The notes under the pieces were generated by a model, which searched no databases, was not told the origin of the DNA, and saw only the letters and a program-made list of their open reading frames with translations. Below are positions 1 to 11,146 of a stretch of 64,000 nucleotides of DNA, in pieces; within the stretch, counting starts at the first letter, position 1, and every line of letters begins with the position of its first letter. Both the position numbers and the translations under genes were made by a program. This DNA comes from Onthophagus taurus (Eukaryota > Arthropoda > Insecta > Coleoptera > Scarabaeidae). The stretch lies in the NCBI RefSeq assembly GCF_036711975.1, contig NC_091973.1:5580001-5644000 (forward strand), written 5' to 3'.

Positions 1-2387
1 CGGAAACGTAACTGTTTGAAGATGTGTTTAATGCAATGTTGAGAGAATGAAGGATTTCATACTGATTAACAGATAATGCATAAATCAGGACAGAGAGAGA
101 ATGTAGGATTGGTTAACACATATTGCAGCTCCTCGGCTGAAGGTGACCTCGACTTAAATACAAGAGGCAGAGACGTTGCAGTATTAATTTAAAGCACTCA
201 ATTATCTTTTAAAGTACCGTAATAGAAACTATGATTACAAAGTATTTATGTCCACGAAAGAAATATAAAGAGGTCTCATAGAAATCGAAAAATCATTAAG
301 GTCTTTTATAATTTGAGGGTATTATAAAATGTTATCAATAAGGAAATACGAGAGCCCAGCATCGTTTGCAACCACCAGTGGGCGTCGAAACGCTTATCTG
401 AGAACGTTATATTATCGTTCAGTAGTCGCAAGGTGGCGGTGACAATTGAATATTTTAAAATGTTTTCTTAGGCGCGGCCGTTCCAGATAAGGCGCCGGCG
501 ATAAATGCGGTCTCCGAATCTTGTTACATTTCTGATTGAATTTTAATTAAATTTTCGTCGTCGACACACCACCCCATCCCTCGCAGTTTTTCATATTAGC
601 CCCGCGCCAAACAATGCGCGGTTAACTCCACTGTCTCGTCCCTTTTTAAAGAATACGAGGCAGGAAATTAATTTTGAAAAATGAATGCGACTCCATCGAT
701 AGCGGTTCCTATTGGGCTTATCTTTTCTCTTCTTCGAAAACAGCTTCTATATCATTTTAAGACATTCACACCCTCCCTTTTTATAATATAAAAGCAGAGA
801 TTCTTCTATTAACTCTATTTTTTTTTTGAGGGAAAGACACTTGACGTTGTATTTTAAATTTATACCCGAGGTGGGTCCTTAGCCATGAAGGGTTTAGGAT
901 AATTTGTAGCTGGGGTGGAATCTAAGCCCGTAACGGGCGCGGGGTTGTACTCTCTTAGCTTATCGGTGGTGAGTGGAAAGCGACGTATCTTTCGCATCCA
1001 ATTTTGGGTGTGCGGCACACACGTGGAAATTTCTCTCTCGGCACTTCTTGCCAAGGTTCACAAAGTAGGACCCCAACACGGGGACTCCCTATGTGAGACA
1101 AGGTGGGTGCCGACAGGTGCACCGCCGTGTGCAATGTCGCAACAATACCTCATACCCCATTCACCCCAACTAAACTCCGTGAACACCTTATTAATCTCCA
1201 TAGAGCGCACTCAAAAATACCGCTCTGTTTAAACTCGAATGAGCTCCGGCGCGTTTATTTAATTCGGTTACCGCACGCTAGAGCGAGCACCGCAAATCTG
1301 CTAAAAAGTATATTACATTCCTGAATTGCGAGTTCGCAAACGGTATTGTTCGAAACGCGCCGAATTTTATCGAACGAAACGCTCGCGATTTAGCCTTGTA
1401 TAGTAGGCAACTTCTATAACTGACGATCAACGATTGTTGCTCCTCCTTCACAGCAATTTGTTAACCGCAATTTGCAAACCTGGTACGTATTGAGGAGCGA
1501 CATCGATTTGTCATTATCCATTGTTAAGCCTTTAATAACGATAAGTGTCGATAAATACAGACGCGGTTACAAAATTTGCTAATATTATAACACATGAGTA
1601 ATTTATTAACAATACGATAAATATCGAAATCAAAAAAAATATCAGTCTGAAGAAACAGAATTGCGCTGTAATTGTTCTTGCTTATCAGCTCAAATGGTGT
1701 TATTACGGCTACGATTTGATTAGATTAAGTTTCCAAGATATCATTCTAAGAAGTAATAAACAATAAAAGTATTGCAATTGATACCGTTCAAAACTTGAAT
1801 CTAACCAGAATAATTAACAAAGAAAATAAAGTTCGTAAAGGATGAAAGGTCAAACTAAAAAAAATTGGGTTGGTTTCAGTTTTTAAGATATCATTCAAGA
1901 AATTCAGAAAAGATAAAAATTCGTGATTAATGAGCCTGTTATTTTAAAAAGAATTAAAGTAAATAATTTAAAGTTTGAATTTGTACTTTTAAACTGGTTT
2001 TTATTTAATATAAGTCTAACTAGTTTATTTTTTTTGTTTCTTGTTTTTTATGATTTTTACATATCTTATATTTTGAACAATTAACGGCTTGTTAGTAATA
2101 AAATTTATTTTCCCAGTCATGATTAGGCTTCTGCGCAACTTTTTCGCGCATACAGACATCACGTGACCCCTTGCTTCGCAGAACAGCTGAGATCTCAATA
2201 TTGACAATATTGAAGTACTTACACGTGAATCTGGATAAGTTGTCATGTGTTAATATTTTGTTTCAATTACGAAGAAAGTGTAAATATAGTAGTGATTTAT
2301 TTTGTTATATTTGCAGTGTTTATATAACAAAAAAGAAATATACCAGACTTTGTCGAGGAGACTTATGTTCAATATTTCGGCTTTAAA
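1..2387. other. non-coding stretch, no gene recognised
   Basis: I see no convincing coding exon here. Short open frames around 860-1324 have no recognisable domain and overlap each other on both strands. The stretch alternates between AT-rich sequence and CpG-containing patches (about 470-640 and 880-1400). Near 130-156 a short sequence weakly resembles the CpG-rich core of the intronic arrays at 34 kb and 42 kb. It could be an intron or flank of a gene outside the window. Confidence 0.5.
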
Positions 2388-3432
2388 ATGGACAAACTAG
2401 ACTTTGGCATTCCTATGATCTGGATGGAGACTACGAATCATTTCGATGATTGTTATTTTTGCGTAGTAGATGCTAAAGGTTTTAATCGAAATCAACGTGG
2501 AGATATCCAGACTGATAGTCTACAAAATGTTCTGTTCTAAACAGTGAAAATCTCCCTCGGCTTATTTACGTTTCAAAAGTAATTCGCATGCCCTCAGAAA
2601 CAATGATGTTGCCAAATTCACAGAAATCGGGACACTCTACCAGTGGAAGTGAAACATCTACGCCGAAGTTATTTTCTCAAAATCAACTCAGTGATTTAGT
2701 ACGTGATCTCAATTTATCAAAACAAGGATCACAACTGATAGCCTCAAGATTGAAAGAAAAAAATTTATTTGCTCCAACAATTACAACATACAGAACGCGA
2801 GAAAGTGATTTATTACAATTTTTTAGTGAAAACAAAGGACTGGTGTACTGTAATGATATCGCGAAGCTGCTTCTAGACGTGGGTTTAAAAGAATACAAAC
2901 CTACTGGGTGGCACCTTTTTATTAACAGTTGTGAAAGAAGTTTAAAATGCGTCTCACTGCACTATGGAAATAAATTTGCATCAATTCCAATTACTCAGTC
3001 AACAAAACTCAAAGAAGAATATGAAATTAATTACTCCGAACATCAATGCCCGATTTGAAAATGGTTAATTTTTTACTTGGTTAACAAAGTGGATACACGA
3101 AATACCCTTGCTTCATTTGTATATGGGACAGTAGAGCAAAGCAACTTCATTGGGAACAAGATGTGGCCTGTAAGAAATTCTTTAATTGTCGGTAAAGCCA
3201 ATGTAATAAGCGGAAGTTCCACCATTACATATTAAGTTAGGAATGATAAAGCAATTTGTAAAAGCGTTGGACAAGAAAGGAGATTGTTTTAATTACATTT
3301 GTAAAAAAGTTGAAAGGTGGAATATTTGATGGTCCTCAAATACGGCAATTGATGAAACACACAGATTTTATTAAAGTTACGACTGTTCCGGAAAGTAAAG
3401 CTTGGAAAAGTTTTGGAAAAATTATTTCATAA
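2388..3432 (+). pseudogene. decayed copy of a transposon-associated protein family
   Basis: Several consecutive reading-frame pieces look like parts of one protein broken by stops and frameshifts. The first (2388-2540, 50 codons) begins MDKLDFGIPMIW and ends at a stop. The largest open piece (2588-3058, 156 codons) contains NLSKQGSQLIASRLKEKN, GLVYCNDI, GWHLFINSCERSLKCV and HYGNKFASIPI. After its stop, other frames continue with YPCFICMWDSRAKQLHWEQ (about 3110-3160), VPPLHIKLGMIKQFVKAL (about 3218-3270) and FDGPQIRQLMKHTDFIKV (about 3328-3380), fading at about 3430. From memory this order of blocks matches an uncharacterised protein family present in many copies in arthropod genomes and probably carried by mobile elements. 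Its function is unknown to me. The copy is clearly inactive. I saw no terminal repeats around it. Confidence 0.75.
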
Positions 3433-6400
3433 AGCACCAAATTATGAGTATCAATTATTAGTATCAAGTTACACTATCTTCGCAATCATCTGGATAAATT
3501 TCCGAAAATCTTATTCTTTATTAAAAAGAGATAATAGTTTCTGAAGATGGCCAAGGGCCGAAACTAGTTAGACGTATATTAAATAAAAATCAGTTTAAAA
3601 GTACAGATTCAAACTTTAAATTATTTACCTACTACAATCATAAAGAAATTTAAGTAATAAGAATTAGTTGAGAATGAAGGAATAAGGAATTGAAAGAAAA
3701 GTGGGGTAGGGTCAAGACGAATGGAGTTGTAATTGTTGTTGCTAATCGTGAGACGAGAAGAAGAAAGGTCAAATAACAAAAACCCGGTTATATTTTTACG
3801 GCGGTTCATAAAAGATAAAAAGGGCGATTTATTCGGCTCGGTAGCGGTAAGCGGGCAGAAGAAGTAAGAAGTAAGCAACGGCGGGGGCCGTATATATACC
3901 TTGGGAGTCATACTCCAGGGTTGATATACGATTATTGAGTTAAATAAACAGTCCGCAGAGACTGCGGGCCGTAACTTATAAATATCTATCCTGTTTTCCT
4001 TGCAGGACTTAACGTGATATATAGCGGTGTAGCTATAAGGATTATACACCTACTCCTTTCTTCATAAGTTCGCGGGCCTCTCTGGTATCGCGCTATGTTG
4101 CGGATATCTTAATAAGATTCATGAAAGGACGCCATATTTTATATCCACCCTATCTGAGGTAATACCGCGTGAGCCGCCGACGCTGCCGCCGTTGCCGCAG
4201 CCGCCGCCACCGTTGCCGCCAACGGCGACCGGCCCAGTTGGTGTGTATAAGATAAGCTACGGCACCGGAGCTCTCTTCTCTTCTTCTCTCTATCTAATGA
4301 CACCGTATACTAGGTGGTAGCGATTTCGTCTAGATATATCATAATAATTCCTAGCTAACTGCACGGGACCCCACGAAGTAACGCGCCCCCACCCAGCGTC
4401 CCGACGTCGGGCGTCGAGCGCCCGCCCTTCGAATGCCGCCCGCCGCCTGCCGCCCTCCGCGGGCGACGGCACCGTGCAAGCCAACAATATAATTCCAAGA
4501 ACGCCGTAAATCTCAACTTTTAGGAGCCGGCCCGCTAAAGAGAGAGCCGCCCGGCCAAGGAAGGGGATTAAAGATCAGTAATCTTATAGGATAGATGAGT
4601 TATGGCCGTATTTCCGGGCGAACCCGTTTTGCGACTGGGGCGCCTCGCAAAAATCCTTTATGTTTCGCAAGAAATTGCCCTTTAATTGCCGGAGATTACC
4701 GAGGCGAAATTAATTAAGATTCTATAGGCCATGCATCTTGAGATCGACGTCCCGACGCTGCTACCCCTTTCCACCACCATCCCAGCCCAACCCCCGTCAC
4801 CCTCGCCACACCGATTCACCCGCTCCTCCGACATCGCCTTGCCAGATGCGACAACCGCTCCTAAATGTATTTATTTTTAGGACGATCGTTTAGAACCAAC
4901 CCCATTCCCCTCTTTATATCTTTTACCAATTTCTTCCAGATAGATTTTCATCTATATTTTTCTGCATACAACGCCAACCACAATATTTTGCTCATAGAAT
5001 AATGTAATATAGATTAAGTAATAATTAATGAAGTAAATAGTCGTTAACGAGAAGGAAAATGGGGTAATAACTGTAAAAGTAGGTTGTTCTGAGAACGGGT
5101 GTAAAGCGGGTTTAATTTGGCAGTTTGAAACAATTAGTAGGCCGTAAGGTGGGATGCGAGGGGTTAACCGTTTTAAATTTGGATAAACCGAGTAGAAGGA
5201 AGCAACAGGTCGGTCGCGGTTTCTCGCCACTATGTTGGAAAAGATTAATTTGGTGAAACGCTCGCTTAGCATGGTTCCATAATTGGCTCCAGCGAATTGA
5301 CCTTTTACACGGCCGCAACATAGAGGGGTAAAGAGACGGTGGTGCCCCTTTTATGTTCGCGCGCCACCGCCGCCGCCGCCAAATGGCGGTCATCGGTTTA
5401 GACTTCGGACGGTATAATTAGTTGAAAGCTTGTTCACTTTGCGACCTTAAAGACGCATTTGATGTATTGAGCATATTAATACCAAAGTTAGCTTCCTTCA
5501 ATTGACCACGCACGCCAACGTCTGTGCCATCTACGGGCTAACGACGTCGCCAATTATGAAAGAGACGCTTTGCTCCATCTCCCCAATCCCCCTATTCCAC
5601 CATCCCCGATCTCTCTCCCTTTAGCTCGGTTGTTTGCGGTTCAATTGAAATCGCTCCAAAAGCTACTCTACTTGTCAACCCCGTGTCCTCCACGGCAAGA
5701 GAGATCAAGCCCCAGATAAAGTCGCAGCGAAACAAGAGATTACCCCCCTTCGGGACTCCGCGCCGTCCGCACATCGCCCCCCAAGCCACCCCCATACCGT
5801 CCCTCAGACCTCGTCAGTGCCCTTTTCCATTCTTTTCGAACCGCGCTTTAGGATATTTTACCTTACTCCTCCGACCTTTTAATATTTATTACGAATTTGT
5901 AACCAAAATCGGCGACGTGCACTTTCTTGTCTTATTATAATCAGAAAACTCCAAGTCTACTTGACCCAATCGATACGCACTTAGGGCCGAACTTCGTTGT
6001 TCGTTTTTAGTACCGGGCTGTCGCCTCAGCTGTTCACCGGGGACATAGCAAACTATAAGCCCGGCTTACTGGTTCGCAGGAAAGCTTCACACTTGATCAT
6101 ATTTATGCGATGTGCGGATTATCGTCACGCGACCGCCTCTTACAAGTTGAAGACGCTTAAATCGATTTATGGACCTTGCCCCTGCTTAAACGTTTCTATA
6201 AATCCCCATTAGAACATAATTAACTTTATATCTCGCCAGGAGACCCCACCTTCTCCTCCTTCTCCTCTTACTTCCTGCAACCACCTTTACTCGCCAACTT
6301 GTTACAGAAGCTTTTAATCGAACTAAACTCCTAACTAACCTCTTTACATTCATTACAAACATTTATCTTTTACAACTTGTAATAAAAATAACAATTAAAT

Positions 6401-7227
6401 AAGATAAATGACTAATTTGTTTATTAGCAAGGAACCTTATACGGTTTAGTATTCAAGTATGGACATCATGTTGTGATGGCCGTGGAAATACGTATATATG
6501 TGCGCATGAAAAACGTAGGTAATTAAGTTTAAATGACGTCCAAGTCGATAAAAAAAACCGTTGTCCTCTCGTTCAAGGTTCGAAATATGTTTGTCCACTT
6601 CGTGACGTAACGAGATCGCGTCCGCAGGAGTCAATTTGCAATAAGCCAGCATCAGCATCTTCCTGCACGTACGGATGGACCTCGCCGAAACTGATCCGGC
6701 CGATTTTCAAGCAAATTCGATTCCTGCTGTCCACTCCGCGTATCCCATTTGCCTTATCCGAAAACCCCGTCGCGACGCAATTGCTCGTGAAACCTAAGAC
6801 GCCACGAAACCCACCGGTTTCGGCATTAACCGTCGCCACAAACTTGCACATTTACGACCTTGAGCCGCACTTTCGATTGTACCAAACATCCAATTAACGC
6901 TATTTTTAAACACTTTTTACAGATATTTGCGAGAAACGTCGACAAACCTTGACTTATTCTTATTACATTCCAAAAGGTTATCAAATTCAAGACTCTAACT
7001 CATCAATTCTATGTTACGCCGTTTGCACTTCCGTTCAACATCGCATTATACGTTATCAATATGCTTTTTGCCTTGAAGTAATGCTTTAAACCATAATGCA
7101 CTTTTATGTAATTATTACTCATTTTTTTATTTATTCAATTACTTTTATCTTTGACTTAGGATAACAATAAATAATTATGACTAATTAGTGTGGATGAAAT
7201 ATATTTATGTATATATACAAGTATACA
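3433..7227. other. non-coding stretch with GC-rich island
   Basis: No gene is supported. The piece at 3830-4560 is unusually GC-rich for the window and includes a GCC/CCG-type trinucleotide run at about 4165-4225. Open frames on either strand (for example 3621-4049 minus and 6573-6851 minus) show no domain and no splice-compatible continuation, and I regard them as chance. The pieces at 4720-4900 and 5560-5840 are C-rich on the plus strand. This looks like intergenic or intronic DNA, possibly with regulatory content. Confidence 0.4.
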
Positions 7228-7745
7228 TGTATACACTAGATACACTATACAGCGTGTTCATAAAACTTCTGATGTTTTTCAAATGTTTTTTCATAAGTTT
7301 TTTAAATGGAACAGCCTGTATATTGTATGCTAGTTGAATTGCTCAACAAGTTCTCTTTAATTAATGATAAGTACGTCATATGCCTAACTTTAATAGTTTT
7401 CCTGATATTTAGAATTAAAAAAAAAATGTGTAATAAAATATGTCAAAAACGACATTTTTTTCGATTTTGCCTTGAAACTACGTCAGACAATAGTCAAAGC
7501 CACTAGGTAGCTGGTAGTATTCAAAGATATTAGATACACTATACAGCGTGTTTATAAAGCTTAGTTACTTTTGATGTTTTTCAAATTGCTTTTTCTTAAG
7601 TTTTTTAAATGGAACATCCTGTGTATTGTGTGCTAGTTGAATTGCTCGTCAAGTTCCCTTTAATTAATGATAACTATGTCATATGTCTAACTTCAATAGT
7701 TTTCCTAATATTTAGAATTTAAAGAAAAATGTGTAATAAAATGTT
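7228..7745. repeat. tandemly duplicated AT-rich repeat
   Basis: Two adjacent copies start with GATACACTATACAGCGTGTT (about 7240 and 7533). Each runs through similar text (GATGTTTTTCAAAT, TTAAATGGAACA, TGCTAGTTGAATTGCTC, TTTAATTAATGATAA, CATATG) for more than 200 bp. A third partial copy resumes at about 8286 with CTATGTCATATGTCTAAC. The ends resemble small insect interspersed repeats that carry ACAGGGTGT-like termini; the family is not identified. Confidence 0.7.
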
Positions 7746-8154
7746 ATTATTGTACTTAAAAAAGTGACAAAAAAGGACAGAATATATTACATTCTATTTG
7801 TCTGTCATTTGTAAATCAGTAATATTATATTAAAATACAATTTAAGAAAAATTTTAATAACTAAATAATCAAAACGTGATAAAAATACAATTAAATGGCA
7901 TAACAATAAATGCCTTTTTTAATTACTAAATTATTTGAAGCAAATACAATTACTAAACGTTGCTATAAGTAGGTATTAGTTTAATTAATATTTAAAAGTT
8001 AATTAATGCGCTGTATAAAAGATCTTGAGGTATCTAGGTATATCCTCAGAACCACAATATATGTTGCATCTAACTATTTCGCATCTTGTATTTAATACTT
8101 TATGGAAGATTTTAATCATTTCTTTCCTTAACCATTAATATTGTATATATTATA

Positions 8155-8286
8155 TTAATTAATTATCGTACCCGACGTTATCATTACAAGTATGCAACCA
8201 ATATCACAGTATTAGTATTGCAATACGCGATTTGCGTATTTGGTTGCATACTTGCAATGATGACTTCGGGTACGATAATTAATTAA
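8155..8286. mobile_element. 132-bp palindromic MITE-like element
   Basis: The two ends are near-perfect inverted repeats of about 47 bp. The left arm starts TTAATTAATTATCGTACCCG and runs to TATGCAACCAA; the right arm is its reverse complement with about four mismatches. The element begins and ends in TTAA, which fits a TTAA target site but does not prove one. Directly after it, sequence similar to the 7.3-7.7 kb repeat resumes, suggesting insertion into a third copy of that repeat. Confidence 0.7.
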
Positions 8287-8830
8287 CACACTATGTCATA
8301 TGTCTAACTTTAGTAACTTTCCTAATATTGTATTGCCATTATTGTACTTAATATTACACTGTCTTTTTTATATATTATTATTATTTTTTTGTTATGTCTT
8401 CTTTGAAAGAATTTGAATTTAATCTATTCTAAGATATAGATAAGATTATTAATCAAAAAGGGCGTGGAAGTATTAGATCTCACATCATTATGTAACAAAA
8501 TAATTTTGTAATAAAATATTTTTTTATAAAATAAAACACCTGGTGAAGAAATTCTTAAAGTTTACAAATTAACCTGTGCATGTTTGAAACGTTAGTAAAC
8601 ATGTGAGATTAGGTCACTGAATCCTACGGTTTAATTGGCGTGATAAACCTTATCTGATCATAGATAAAGTAGTAATCTTTTGTGTAGTAGAAATGGTAGT
8701 GCAGTACAAGGTAGTCGAAAAATGTAACGCCTAAATCGATCTCCTGGTATTTACACAAATATGTTTTATGAATAATCATAATCATCCATAAATAGTATTA
8801 AATTGAGCTCTGAAGGATTTAGGTTCGGTT

Positions 8831-11079
8831 ATGGACCGGTTATGGATGATTCTTCTCATCGTGGGGTTTGCTAAGTTGGGCGATTCTAAATGTCCGAGCG
8901 AGTGTTATTGTTACCACGAAAATACATACGTAGATTGTTCCGATAGAGGTCTAACAAAGCTTCCAGAAAATCTAGACGGTGAGGTATGAATCACAGTTGT
9001 ATTATCCTCGGCTAAGTCGACAATAATAAAAAATAACCCGAGCCTATAGATAGGTTAGGACGTGCTAGATATTTTATTCAATTGCTTTCATTACGCCCAA
9101 TTAAGCTTAATTGTTATTCCGTCCCTGTAAAACAAATTGATTTAAAAATGTCAACCTTGATTCGCGTCTGGTCAGCTCGATGTCTCGCCTTCTTTATCGA
9201 TAAAAATTAACAATGAATTGTTTCCCAGGTAACGTTTCTCGATGCGTCTAAGAACCAGCTGGAAAGCATACCACCAAATCTAAATGGATTGGAAAAACTC
9301 GAACACTTGGATTTGTCATACAATAATATTGGAACTTTAACCGAGTTTGATTTGGCTAATAATCAAAGACTGAAGAAGATTAACTTAAGTTTTAACAAGT
9401 TCACATCGTGGATGGACCTGGATCATCGTTCCTTTCAAAAGCTCCCCGTTTTAGAAGATTTATCGCTAAGAAGCAACGATTTTAATGACATCGGAAATTT
9501 TGAAGATAGATATTTAATTAGTGATTCCATAAAGAACTTGTCACTGGCTAATTGTTCTATTCAAAGTTTACATTCAAACATATTAAACGGACTTGTTAAT
9601 ATAATAACTTTAGACTTATCATACAATAACATCACAGTGCTTAATTCTACTCTTACATCAACCACATTAGTCAATTTAGATTTAACAAATTCTGGGTTGC
9701 ACAGAATTTTTGATCCATTTACTCAATTAACAGCTTTACAGAAATTGAAGCTACCGTATAATAACCACTTAAAGTTCTTTTATGGAAAATCACTTAGTTT
9801 AATACATATAAATGCAACTCAATGCGGTTTGGACTCTCTTCCTAGAGGATATTTCCCAAAATTAAAATATGTAATATTCCGAGAGAATGTAATTAGAAGT
9901 TTGCCAGCGAAAGCTTTCAGTGGTATGGAAAATGTTAACGACATCGATTTATCCTATAATAAAATCAGGGATATCGACCCAGAAGCCTTTTATGGCGTCA
10001 AAAACATACAATACGTCGACTTATCCTACAACGTAATCACAGACTTAGACCCCAGGACGTTCAATTCAAACTTTCGTCTCATCCTCTTGAGATTATCCTA
10101 CAATTATTTAAAAGAAGTGATCAAACTCGACAGCGAATCCATTCGAGGATTAGTCTTAAGCAATTGCGAAATCGTAAACTTTAACAGAGACAGTTTAAGA
10201 CAAATGCCGTCTTTAGAATATTTAGATTTATCCTCGAACGATATTCGAGCTATTCCAGATTTTCTAGAAACTAACAGTCTCCAAACTCTCGACATAAGTT
10301 CCTGCAGAATTAGTAGGATCACAAACGCCACTTTTGCAACAATGCCTAGGCTGAGAAAACTTAGCATGAGGGGAAACCGACTCATTTCGGACGTCAGACC
10401 GTCTTATTTTTACAACATCGTTGAATTATACCTTAGCGATAATTCCTGGAGATGTGATTGTGGCAATTCCGATTTTAAAGACTTTTATTATTGGCTAACC
10501 AGCGGGTCAGTAACAACATCAATTCACGACCTACTTTGTCAATCACCGGAAAACGTACAAGGTCAAAGGTGGGGCGTGGCTTGTTATGAATCGTGGAACC
10601 ATAGAGCAGACAAAACATGGATTTACAGCATCATCATCCTTTTAATGTTAGTCGCCTTCTTTTGCGTAATCATTTCCATCAAAAAAAATATTAAAAGACG
10701 CGCAAACAGAGAAATAAGAGAAAGACAACAAAACATCATAGAGGCCAGAGAAAGATTACAAAGAATGCGAGAACAAGAAAGAGAAGCTAGAATGACAGAA
10801 TCCACCAACGCTCCCGATCCAAGAGAATTACAAAATCCACCATCTTACGCCGAAGCTTTAAGCCTACCCAAATTAAACATCTCTCAAGGTAGCTTAATAG
10901 GAGGGAGTCAAGGCAGCTTAGGAGGGAGCAGTACTGATTTAAAAGGTGGTAAGAAAAGGAGAAGACGGAGAAGACGTGCTGCATCTGCAGACGATCTTAG
11001 ACGAACCACAGATTCGGATAGTGAGCATAACAATAACACTTCAACTTCAAGAGGCGGTTACTTTGAGAGTGACGTATAA
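8831..11079 (+). CDS. leucine-rich-repeat single-pass membrane protein (LRR gene 1)
   Basis: Two coding exons, 8831-8983 and 9229-11079, joined in phase 0 across a 245-bp GT-AG intron, give 667 residues. The start ATG is followed by a hydrophobic signal peptide (residues 1-18) and a cysteine-rich LRR N-cap (CPSECYCY). About 17 LRRs of the L-x-x-L-D-L-S-Y-N-x-I type follow, then a C-cap beginning WRCDCGN at about 457. A membrane span lies at about 516-537, and a 130-residue cytoplasmic tail follows. The tail has an arginine/glutamate-rich helix, a PPSY motif (588-591) that could bind WW domains, and a basic run at about 626-634 followed by serine/aspartate-rich sequence. The architecture predicts a cell-surface receptor or adhesion protein. 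I do not recognise the precise orthologue. It is one of three LRR membrane genes within 13 kb. Confidence 0.9.
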
Positions 11080-11140
11080 TTTTTAAAATTAATTTGTAGG
11101 ATTCTTAATTGTATTTAAAAAAATGTAGGTTTGTATAACG

Positions 11141-11146
11141 AATAAA
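11141..11146 (+). terminator. poly(A) signal of LRR gene 1
   Basis: AATAAA lies 62 bases after the stop codon at 11079. It is the first canonical signal downstream. Confidence 0.7.

Noticed and set aside
860-1324. Overlapping open frames on both strands
   Set aside because: No domain, signal peptide or splice continuation; frames of this size are expected by chance in the CpG-richer patch.
3621-4049. 142-codon minus-strand frame
   Set aside because: Composition is low-information (Ser/Asn/Tyr/Phe-rich), no domain, and it runs through an AT-rich to GC-rich transition; likely chance.
6573-6851. 92-codon minus-strand frame with MCKFVATVNAETGG
   Set aside because: Looked protein-like but I found no family, splice partners or regulatory context, so it is not called.
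9289-11079. LRR gene 1 starting at 9289 as a single exon
   Set aside because: The codon at 9289 is TTG, and the frame lacks a signal peptide; splicing to 8831-8983 supplies an ATG, a signal peptide and the LRR N-cap in phase.
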